From contig DXZE01000002.1 of assembly GCA_019415435.1 (NCBI GenBank), positions 58,782-85,139 on the forward strand: a stretch of 26,358 nucleotides of DNA. Direction: 5' to 3'. This stretch comes from Erysipelotrichaceae bacterium (GTDB lineage: Bacteria > Bacillota_I > Bacilli_A > Erysipelotrichales > Erysipelotrichaceae). The position numbers and the translations under genes are program-made. Under the pieces are notes generated by a model that was not told the DNA's origin, searched no databases, and saw only the letters and a list, made by a program, of their open reading frames with translations. Positions 1 to 7,400 of this stretch are shown piece by piece (the stretch's first letter is position 1; each line of letters begins with the position of its first letter).

Positions 1-173
1 GAAAACTGAAACGTCAGAATGTAGAGATTACCCCTTCTTCTGGTGATCCGGAAACTTTGATTGTCACAAAGGGATTGAAGAAATCAGATAAGATTGCCTT
101 CCCATATGGAAAGAAAGCATATGAAGGCAATGAGACAACTGAAAACATACAGACAAATATATTAGGATTTTAA
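1..173 (+). CDS. C-terminal end of efflux periplasmic adaptor (HlyD/MacA-like), partial
   Basis: The reading frame is open from the left edge (first full codon at 3) to a TAA at 171-173, giving 56 residues. The segment GLKKSDKIAFPYGKKAYEG resembles the conserved last beta-strands and tail of MacA/HlyD-type membrane fusion proteins, where a closing '...G(L/V)KxGDKVIxxPxxxxxEG' pattern is usual. Such proteins link an ABC permease to the outside. The MacB-like permease gene begins 18 bases downstream, which supports this reading. The matching ATPase is not in view and may lie upstream. Only the tail is visible, so the family call rests on this short motif and the context. Confidence 0.65.
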   Translation, partial: KLKRQNVEITPSSGDPETLIVTKGLKKSDKIAFPYGKKAYEGNETTENIQTNILGF

Positions 174-191
174 GGAAAGGAACGTGAAATC

Positions 192-1472
192 ATGATAGAA
201 AATATACGCTTGTCATTACGTGGCATCATGCATCATAAGATGCGTTCCTTTCTGACCATGCTGGGTGTGATTATCGGTATAGCTTCCATACTGGCAATTG
301 TATCGATTGTTGAAGGAACAAGCAGAAAATTACAAAAGAGTCTTGTTGGTTCGGGCAATAATGTTGTCAATGTAGAAGTCGTGAATAACAATAATCCGGA
401 TATGCCGGCATCTTTAAATTACTATAGTGCAGACAGTGTTCCTTCTGGTTTCAGACCAATATCGGATGATGCCTTACAAAGTATTAAAAGTATGGAACAT
501 GTCAAAGATGCGTCTGTATTCTACAGTCGTGCCTATGGTTCTGATGCATCGGTATTCTATCAGAATCAGAGTCTTGGTTCCCCTGCTCTCTATGGTGTGG
601 ATGCCAATTATTTCCATACGATTGACAGTGCATTGGCTAGTGGCAGAGTATTCTCTGTTAAGGAAGCCAAAAGCAGTGAAAAGCTTTGTGTATTGGATAC
701 TAAAGCTGCCTCGTATTTATTCGGATCTTCTAAAAATGCTGTGAATAAGATTATAGAAATCGGACAGGATCCATTTCAGATCATTGGTGTCATTAACCGT
801 ACGCCGGATAAGAAAGAAGATTATGAAAGTGAATCAGATTACTACAATGCAACCTATACAGCTGGTGGAAGTGGTGTTGTATATGTACCGTATGGATGCT
901 GGCCATTAATCGGTTACTTTGATGAACCGCAGGGTATTGCCGTACAAGCAGATGAAACAAAGAATATGCAGGAAACAGGCACACAGGTTTCTGATCTGTT
1001 AAATTCTTACAATACAAGTACAAATGCACAATATGCGGCTATTTCAAGTTCACAGGGTGCGGATAGTCTCAAACAGCTGACAACTGCCTTAACCGCATTA
1101 TTAGTATCCATTGCCTCTTTATCATTACTGGTTGGAGGTATCGGGGTTATGAATATCATGCTTGTATCGGTATCAGAAAGAACGCCTGAGATTGGTTTAA
1201 AAAAGGCTCTTGGCGCAAGACCAAAAAACATTATGAATCAGTTTCTTACCGAAGCTGCAGTACTGACAAGTGTCGGTGGCATCATCGGTATTATCCTTGG
1301 TATAGGTGCAGGCAGATTAATTGCCCTGTTTCTTACTCTGGACTTTGCAATCAGTATTCCATGGATGCTTATAGCCTTCGGCTTCTCAGTTGGAATAGGA
1401 ATTCTCTTTGGTTTTTTACCAGCTCATAAGGCCGCAAAGATGAATCCGATCGATGCTTTGCACAGAGAATAA
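192..1472 (+). CDS. MacB/FtsX-family ABC transporter permease
   Basis: A 426-residue membrane protein of the MacB-type permease family, which with an ATPase and an adaptor exports peptides or antimicrobials by a mechanotransmission mechanism. The N-terminus has the typical short cytosolic start and first membrane helix (SFLTMLGVIIGIASILAIV, residues 19-37). Residues about 45-280 form the extracytoplasmic MacB-PCD-like domain. Three C-terminal helices follow (about 297-325, 350-375, 385-412). Between them lies the family signature SERTPEIGLKKALGAR, the cytosolic coupling loop of FtsX domains. The ATG at 192 follows an AAGGAAAGGAA ribosome binding site that begins inside the stop codon of the adaptor gene, so the two are probably co-transcribed. 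The gene ends one base before the stop of the convergent TM1266-family gene, and no terminator is visible between them. The substrate cannot be told from sequence. Confidence 0.9.
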   Translation: MIENIRLSLRGIMHHKMRSFLTMLGVIIGIASILAIVSIVEGTSRKLQKSLVGSGNNVVNVEVVNNNNPDMPASLNYYSADSVPSGFRPISDDALQSIKSMEHVKDASVFYSRAYGSDASVFYQNQSLGSPALYGVDANYFHTIDSALASGRVFSVKEAKSSEKLCVLDTKAASYLFGSSKNAVNKIIEIGQDPFQIIGVINRTPDKKEDYESESDYYNATYTAGGSGVVYVPYGCWPLIGYFDEPQGIAVQADETKNMQETGTQVSDLLNSYNTSTNAQYAAISSSQGADSLKQLTTALTALLVSIASLSLLVGGIGVMNIMLVSVSERTPEIGLKKALGARPKNIMNQFLTEAAVLTSVGGIIGIILGIGAGRLIALFLTLDFAISIPWMLIAFGFSVGIGILFGFLPAHKAAKMNPIDALHRE

Positions 1473-1473
1473 A

Positions 1474-1722
1474 TCAAATTTTTGAATAAGCTGTTTTAAC
1501 ATTCAATCCATCAATATTGCCCATTTTCCCGGTGAGTGCACTGATGACTTCAGATGGTGCATCTATCGCTATGGAAATAAGGGCAATATTTCTTTTATGG
1601 TAAGGTACACCCATCCTTCCTATGACATATGGTGCATATTCATGTAATACCTCATTTAATGCATGTGTGCTATCCGGGTTTTCTACGACAATGGCTATCA
1701 TTGCAATTCTGTTATCATTCAT
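1474..1722 (-). CDS. TM1266-family small protein (iron-only hydrogenase system regulator-like)
   Basis: An 82-residue protein that I recognise as the TM1266 family, small ACT/NikR-C-like dimeric proteins annotated as putative regulators of the iron-only hydrogenase system. Visible signatures are the opening strand RIAMIAIVVENP, the central VIGRMGVPYHKRNIALISIAIDAP stretch (split here as two strands), and the end GKMGNIDGLNVKTAYSK, which matches the usual 'GKLGxIxGVxVK(S/T)' ending. The ATG at 1722 follows a modest AGCAGGT site. The gene lies just downstream of thrS, after that gene's terminator, and a TATAAT box in the T-tract region may give it its own promoter. No hydrogenase or maturase gene is in the window, so the role is inferred from the family only. 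Confidence 0.75.
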   Translation of the reverse strand: MNDNRIAMIAIVVENPDSTHALNEVLHEYAPYVIGRMGVPYHKRNIALISIAIDAPSEVISALTGKMGNIDGLNVKTAYSKI

Positions 1723-1746
1723 AATATTTACCTGCTTTCTATCAGT

Positions 1747-1752
1747 ATTATA
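1747..1752 (-). promoter_or_regulatory. Possible -10 box for the TM1266-family gene
   Basis: TATAAT on the minus strand directly abuts the T-tract of the thrS terminator and lies 24 bases before the ATG. The -35 position falls within the terminator stem and does not match the consensus, so the promoter is tentative. Confidence 0.3.
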
Positions 1753-1780
1753 AAAAAGATACGCTGTTATGGCGTATCTT
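1751..1780 (-). terminator. Intrinsic terminator after thrS
   Basis: A 9-bp perfect stem (AAGATACGC / GCGTATCTT in plus-strand terms, 1756-1764 with 1772-1780) with a 7-base loop is followed on the minus strand by a run of six T. It starts 6 bases after the thrS stop codon. Confidence 0.85.
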
Positions 1781-1786
1781 CTTTAT

Positions 1787-3550
1787 TCACTTTTTATTTG
1801 CGATCTGTTCTCTTAATTCCTTATAGAAGTCTTCGGCTGACATTTTTGTCTGTTCCTTGGAACCATAGTGACGGACTGTTACACTGTTATCTGCGACTTC
1901 CCCATCACCTATGACAATCTCTACCGGAACCTTGCTGGTCTGTGCTTCTCTGATACGATAGCCAAGCTTCTCATTACGGTTATCCAGGGAAGCTCTTACG
2001 CCCATAGCCTTCAGATTATCAACAATCTTCTGAGCATATTCAGAATGTGCTTCTGGGGAAACAGGAATGACAACTACCTGCTTTGGAGCTAACCAGAGCG
2101 GCAGAACACCCTTTGTTTCCTCCAGTAAGAAGGCAATGAAACGATCCAGGGAACCAAGAATAGCACGGTGAATAACAACCGGACGCTTTCTGGATCCATC
2201 GCTGTCTACATACTCCAGTTCAAATCTTTCCGGTAACTGATAGTCAAGCTGAATAGTAGATAAAGTAACATCATGACCTAAAGCAGAACGTACCTGTACA
2301 TCAATCTTAGGTCCATAGAATGCAGCTTCACCTAAAGCTTCATAGTAGTTTACACCCATTTCCTTTAAGACTTTTCTCAGCTCGGATTCTGACTTTTCCC
2401 ATAATTCATCATGTCCGAAATACTTTTCTTTATTTTCAGGATCACGGAGAGATAAACGGAAAGAATACTCCTTAAAGCCAAAGTCTTTATAAACATCCAG
2501 GATCAGCTTTGTGACATCCTTGATTTCAGATGCGATCTGATCTGGACGGCAGAAGATATGAGAGTCATTCTGGGTGAATGCTCTGGCTCTTTCAATACCT
2601 GTTAAAGCACCAGAAGCTTCGAAACGGAAGTCATTGGCAATCTCAGCAATACGGACTGGTAAGTCACGATAGGAATGCAGCTTGCTCTTATAAATAATCA
2701 TATGTTCCGGGCAGTTCATAGGTCTTAAGACATATGCATTTTCAGGATCTCTCTTTTCATCATGCATAGCCGGGAACATATCATCCTTATAGTGATCCCA
2801 GTGTCCGGAAATCTTATACAGTTTTGTACTTGCGACAGATGGTGTCATGACATGAACATATCCCTGGGCAAGTTCCTTATCCATGATGTAATCAGATAAC
2901 AGTCTTCTTACCGTAAAGCCATTTGGCAGATACATTGGTAAACCTGCGCCAACAGTATCGGAGAACATGAACATCTGTAAGTCTTTGCCAAGCTTACGAT
3001 GATCTCTCTGCTTTGCGTCTTCCAGTTCAGCAAGATAAGCATCCAGTTCTTCTTTTGTAGGGAAACATACACCATAGATTCTCTGCAGAACCTTGTTATG
3101 CTTGTCGCCCTTCCAATAAGCACCGGAATGCTTGATAAGCTTGAAGTATCTGCACATCTTTTCATTATCTACATGCGGACCACGGCAGAGATCTGTATAG
3201 TCGCCCTGCGTATACATGGAGATGTTTGTTCCTTCTGGCATTCTGGTAATCAGATCCAGTTTATATGGATCATCCTTGAACTGTTCCAGAGCTTCTTCTC
3301 TGCTGATTTCATGACGGACAATCTTCTTGCCATCCTTGGCGATCTTCTTCATTTCCTTTTCAATCTTAGGAAGATCTTCATCTGTGATTGTCTTGTCTCC
3401 CAAGTCAAAGTCATAATAGAAGCCTTCTTCTACAACTGGTCCTACCCAGAACTTTGCTTCAGGCCACAGATGCTTGATGGCATGAGCCATCATGTGTGCA
3501 CAGGAATGATTCAATGTTGCGAGATTCTCATCTTCTTTAAAATTAACCAT
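1787..3550 (-). CDS. thrS: Threonyl-tRNA synthetase, TGS-less form
   Basis: Class II synthetase that charges tRNA-Thr; 587 residues from the chosen ATG at 3550. The frame extends to 3592, but those extra codons lie inside the T-box terminator, and the ATG at 3550 has an AGAAGG site upstream. The editing (N2) domain begins almost at once with HSCAH (15-19) and later has the paired CRGPH motif. The catalytic core shows motif 2 (FRFEASGAL...ARAFTQNDSH), the zinc ligands in PMNCPEH, QNDSH and VIHRAI, and a C-terminal anticodon-binding domain (VVVIPVSPEA onward). The N-terminal TGS (N1) domain of about 60 residues found in Escherichia coli and Bacillus enzymes is absent. A T-box leader controls expression by uncharged tRNA-Thr. 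The function is secure; the truncation is the odd point. Confidence 0.97.
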   Translation of the reverse strand: MVNFKEDENLATLNHSCAHMMAHAIKHLWPEAKFWVGPVVEEGFYYDFDLGDKTITDEDLPKIEKEMKKIAKDGKKIVRHEISREEALEQFKDDPYKLDLITRMPEGTNISMYTQGDYTDLCRGPHVDNEKMCRYFKLIKHSGAYWKGDKHNKVLQRIYGVCFPTKEELDAYLAELEDAKQRDHRKLGKDLQMFMFSDTVGAGLPMYLPNGFTVRRLLSDYIMDKELAQGYVHVMTPSVASTKLYKISGHWDHYKDDMFPAMHDEKRDPENAYVLRPMNCPEHMIIYKSKLHSYRDLPVRIAEIANDFRFEASGALTGIERARAFTQNDSHIFCRPDQIASEIKDVTKLILDVYKDFGFKEYSFRLSLRDPENKEKYFGHDELWEKSESELRKVLKEMGVNYYEALGEAAFYGPKIDVQVRSALGHDVTLSTIQLDYQLPERFELEYVDSDGSRKRPVVIHRAILGSLDRFIAFLLEETKGVLPLWLAPKQVVVIPVSPEAHSEYAQKIVDNLKAMGVRASLDNRNEKLGYRIREAQTSKVPVEIVIGDGEVADNSVTVRHYGSKEQTKMSAEDFYKELREQIANKK

Positions 3551-3574
3551 TTGCTTTTCCCTTCTCAGGACGCA

Positions 3575-3606
3575 TATAAAAAGCGTCCTCATTACATAAG
3601 GACGCT
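3575..3606 (-). terminator. T-box regulated terminator of thrS
   Basis: On the minus strand, an 8-bp perfect stem AGCGTCCT / AGGACGCT (arms 3582-3589 and 3599-3606) is followed by TTTTTATA. It lies directly after the T-box motif and ends 25 bases before the thrS ATG, the expected place for the terminator that competes with the antiterminator. Confidence 0.88.
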
Positions 3607-3792
3607 GGATGAGCGCGGTACCACCTTGTTTCCCTTGCGGGCTCTCAATTTATCTTTAACGCAGATGACACGGTACACCCTTTCGGGGACGGTTCACAGG
3701 GAGTAATCATATAATGCTTCAGATTCCTTACACCACCCGGAATCCTCTCTTCATCCACAGTTATATAACCATGTCCTGATCTCAACTTTTAC
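3575..3792 (-). promoter_or_regulatory. T-box riboswitch leader (tRNA-Thr sensing)
   Basis: The canonical T-box sequence AAGGTGGTACCGCGC is at 3613-3627 on the minus strand, just before the terminator. Upstream, Stem I is recognisable by the AGAGAGGATTCC...GGAATC apical hairpin (plus strand about 3720-3747), with the usual AGAG bulge and a GGTGGTG-like loop. A proximal helix pairs TTATATAA with TTATATGA, and CAGG with CCTG encloses an internal loop. That loop contains ACT, a threonine codon, at 3702-3704, which I propose as the specifier. Uncharged tRNA-Thr would bind and favour the antiterminator. The T-box call is firm; the specifier assignment is from hand folding and is less sure. Confidence 0.92.
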
Positions 3793-3798
3793 CCCTGC

Positions 3799-3827
3799 AT
3801 TATGAATCTGTTGGGTAGTTCTGTCAA
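3799..3827 (-). promoter_or_regulatory. Promoter of the thrS T-box transcript
   Basis: TTGACA (3822-3827) and CATAAT (3799-3804) on the minus strand are separated by exactly 17 bases. Transcription would start near 3792, just before the folded leader. This is the best sigma-A match in the window. Confidence 0.7.
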
Positions 3828-3895
3828 GGATGAATCTCTATGATAGATTTGGTGTTTTGTCTAACAGAACCGATAGTATATCTATTTAACAGACA

Positions 3896-3901
3896 TATAA
3901 T
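3896..3901 (+). promoter_or_regulatory. Possible -10 box for the membrane protein gene at 3926
   Basis: TATAAT on the plus strand, 24 bases before the ATG, with the ribosome binding site between. The -35 region is not convincing. Together with the thrS promoter it would make the 3551-3925 gap a divergent regulatory region. Confidence 0.4.
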
Positions 3902-3925
3902 CTTAAACAGAAAGAAGGATTGCTT

Positions 3926-4498
3926 ATGAAAGATATTGTCAGAAGTTCTTCCTTAACATTCTGGAAAGCCGGACTGATATTTTTATGTCTATGCTGTGTA
4001 TCTTATATTATTTTCTGGCTGAATGGCTATCAGCCAGGTAAAGCCTGCAGAAGAGCACAGCCATTGAGTATTACCTTATTTATCATTACATTCATACTAG
4101 GCTTTGCGGGTGTATACCTGATCGCCAAAGGTTTTACAAACGAAACCATACAAACGCATATAAAAGGAAGCTGGATTATTGTTTCTACAGTTATTCTGTA
4201 TATCGTAACAGCCTTTATCACGGTACATTTCTTTGATCGTCCGGTTACGACGGAACTGTTATTAATTACAGTATGGGCTGCCTTTATGGCAGAACTCATT
4301 AATGTAACAGGATCCGGTCAGTTTATAACCGGATCCTGTGTGAAAGTATCAATGATTCTCTTAATACTTGTTTATGTTGTATGTATGGTCCTGTATGTCA
4401 TGTATTACCACATGGAACCATCATCCGCCTACTGGTGGGCAATTGTACCATTAGTGGCTATAGCTTTGGATATGACAGTGATGATCTTCATGCTTTAG
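3926..4498 (+). CDS. Six-helix integral membrane protein, unknown function
   Basis: A 190-residue protein from the ATG at 3926, chosen over a TTG at 3920 because AGAAGG lies 7 bases before the ATG. It is almost entirely hydrophobic. I see six likely membrane helices, at about residues 10-32, 45-68, 82-103, 106-125, 137-158 and 167-190, with short loops and a positively charged loop (GKACRRAQ) after helix 1. There is no signal peptide, catalytic motif or metal-binding cluster that I recognise. The gene diverges from thrS and its TAG overlaps the polC TAA tail to tail. A perfect 12-bp inverted repeat lies within its coding sequence (4307-4339). The product could be a small permease-like or regulatory membrane protein, but nothing in the sequence decides this. 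Confidence 0.75.
   Translation: MKDIVRSSSLTFWKAGLIFLCLCCVSYIIFWLNGYQPGKACRRAQPLSITLFIITFILGFAGVYLIAKGFTNETIQTHIKGSWIIVSTVILYIVTAFITVHFFDRPVTTELLLITVWAAFMAELINVTGSGQFITGSCVKVSMILLILVYVVCMVLYVMYYHMEPSSAYWWAIVPLVAIALDMTVMIFML
4307..4339. repeat. Perfect 12-bp inverted repeat inside the membrane protein gene
   Basis: Arms ACAGGATCCGGT (4307-4318) and ACCGGATCCTGT (4328-4339) with a 9-base spacer. Neither strand has a T-run behind it. It lies about 155 bases past the polC stop on the polC strand, so it could fold at the 3' end of polC mRNA. Confidence 0.8.
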
Positions 4499-7400
4499 AA
4501 AAGACTCATCTGGTTTCTATCCTGCATACCCTCTAATATACCCATGGAATCCATTTTCTTAATCAATGTAGCGGACAACTGGGTTCTCTTTTCAAGGTCT
4601 TCCTTGGAAAGGAATTCAGCATTTTTTCTGGCTGCTTCAACTGATTTGGCAACGTTAGCGCCAAGACCATCAATAACAGTAAATGGCGGTATGATTGCCT
4701 TGTCATCATCCGGATCCGCAATGAATTCTGTTGCTTTGGATTTATAGAGATCTACATTCTTGATTTTAAAGCCGCGGGCATAGAGCTCTTCACATACCTC
4801 TAACGTATCATACAGTGCCTTTTCTTTATTGGTAACCGGATTGACCGGATTACGCTCTGCCTGACGAGTAGAGATATCCTGCATACGGGCACGTACAGCA
4901 TCAATACCTTTGACCATTGTTTCGATTTCATACGCATCGCAGCGGCATGTAAAGAACTGGATATAGAAATGAATCGGTTCATGTACCTTGTACCAGGCCA
5001 TGCGTACAGCCATCATAACGTAAGCTACGGCATGTGCTTTCGGGAACATGTACTTGATCTTCTTACAGGATTCAATGTACCAGTCAGGTACATTATGAGC
5101 CTTCATGTTTTCAACCTGATCCGGTCTTAAGCCCCTGCCCTTACGGACATCTTCCATTGTCTTAAAAGCATCAATAGGTTCCAGTTTCTTTTCAAGGAGA
5201 TAAGTCATGATATCATCACGGCAGGCAATGGTTTCACTTAGAGGATGACCTGCCTGTACGAGTGCTTCTGCATTTCCTGCCCATACATCCGTACCATGGG
5301 AAAGACCGGATATCATGACAAGTTCAGAGAACTTATGAGGTCTTGTCTCTTCCAGTACGTGTCTGGTTGTACGGGTACCGAATTCCGGCAAGCCTAAGGC
5401 ACCGGTTTCTTTTTTATAGATACGTGGATCAGCCTTTAATGCTTCATCTGTATAGAACAGTGACAATGTCTCCGGATCATTCATTGGAATATCCATTGGC
5501 TTGACATTGGCAATTCTCTGCAATAAACGGACAGCTGTAGGATCTACGTGACCAAGGATATCAAACTTCAGTACGTTATCATGAATATCATGGAAGTCGT
5601 AATGGGTAGTTAGCCATGCACTGTTAGGATCGTTAGCCGGATATTGTACCGGCGTAAAGTCTTCGGCATCATATTCATCCGGGACGATGATAATACCACC
5701 CGGATGCTGACCAGTTGTACGCTTGACATTCTGACATCCCTTGGCAAGGTAGTCTTTCATGGTCCTGCGCATATTATCGATACCCATCTTTTCACAATAA
5801 CCGGAGACATATCCATACGCTGTCTTTTCAGCGACAGTACCGATCGTCCCGGCACGGAAAGCATGGTCTTCACCAAATACTTCCTTGATAAACTCATGAG
5901 CACGCCACTGGTATTCATTGGAGAAGTTCAAGTCGATATCAGGGACCTTATCGGCATTAAATCCCAAGAAAGTCTGGAATGGAATGTTATGTCCATTACC
6001 CTTCATGATGGCACCGCATTTTGGACATTTCTTATCAGGAAGATCAAATCCTGATTTAATGGAAGGATCATCCAGCCATTCGGAATAATGACATTTCGGA
6101 CATAAGTAATGCGGTTTTAAGGCATTGACTTCCGTAATGCCGGACATTGTCGCGGTAAAGGAAGAACCTACCGATCCTCTCGATCCTACGACATAACCAT
6201 CTTCATTGGATTTTTTTACAAGCAAGTGGGCTATGTAATAGTGCACATCATAGCCATTGCGGATAATGTTATCTAATTCCATTTCCAGTCTGTCTGTAAC
6301 TTCGGAAGGAACCTTGCCTTCATATTCATACAGATTCTTTGCGGTTGTTTCACAAATATGACGGAGTTTCTCACCTGAGTTTTCAATATGCGGCGGGAAG
6401 GTTCCGGATGGTACCGGTCTTACCTTTTCATCCAGCTGTTCAAATAACTTTAATGGATTTTCTACAACTATCTTATTAACCAGATCTTCATCCTCCAGCC
6501 AGCTGAATTCCTTTTTCATTTCTTCTGTGAAGCGGATATGCTGGTCAGGATTCTTTGTTCTGCGTCTTAGAGCTTCATCACGGATATAGAGAGGATGCGT
6601 AGCACCGCCTACACCCTGAGACATAATATAGACATCTCTGAAGATCTTCTGATCCCTTGTACAATAGTGAGCATCACTGTCTGCGATAACCGGAATATCC
6701 AGCTTCTGCGCCATCTTGATAATACGCTTCTGGACATCCTTTAATCTGTCTAAAGAAGGAATAGAGCCTCTGACAATACTGGTTGAATAGTTTCCTAATG
6801 GCTGTAATTCTACATAGTCATAGAACTTCATGCATTCTTCCAGACGCCTGTCATCACCATTGCATGCCATCTCAAATAATTCACCATTTAAGCATGCACT
6901 GCCTACTAAAAGGTTATCTCTGCGCTTCTGGATGTCCTCACGCAATACTCTGGCTTCAGCTGCGACATCAGTACCTTCCTTGCTGGAAGCTTTGCCCATA
7001 ACAGCTAATGTTTTTGTATTGGACTTTGAAACAAGTTCATAGAGGTCCTTCATACCCTGCTGATTTTTTACAATCACACAGGCATGACTTCTTCTGACCT
7101 TGCTGAAAACATCATCATCCTGGGTCTTTTCCTGTAAGTCTCTGATGGTCTGAACACCACATTGCGTTCTCGCATCCTTTAAAAGACATAAGAATACACC
7201 AGCGAGTGCTTCTGCATCATAGTCAGCACGATGGGCTACTTCTTCATCATATGGAACCTTGTAATAACGGGAGATATTGCCAAGACGATATGCCCTTCTG
7301 TTTCTTAAAACAGCTCTTGCCATATCGAGAGTATCTATCGTTGTATTTGTAAATGCCGGCTTACCGATTCTTCTGTTTTCTTCATTCATGAAGTTATAGT

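Noticed and set aside
3551..3592. Longer N-terminus of ThrS starting at 3592
   Set aside because: These codons lie within the T-box terminator hairpin and just after it, and the AGAAGG site supports the ATG at 3550.
2999..3706. A 235-codon plus-strand frame opposite thrS and its leader
   Set aside because: It is antisense to conserved ThrS and the T-box RNA, has no ribosome binding site, and has low-complexity composition expected of a shadow frame.
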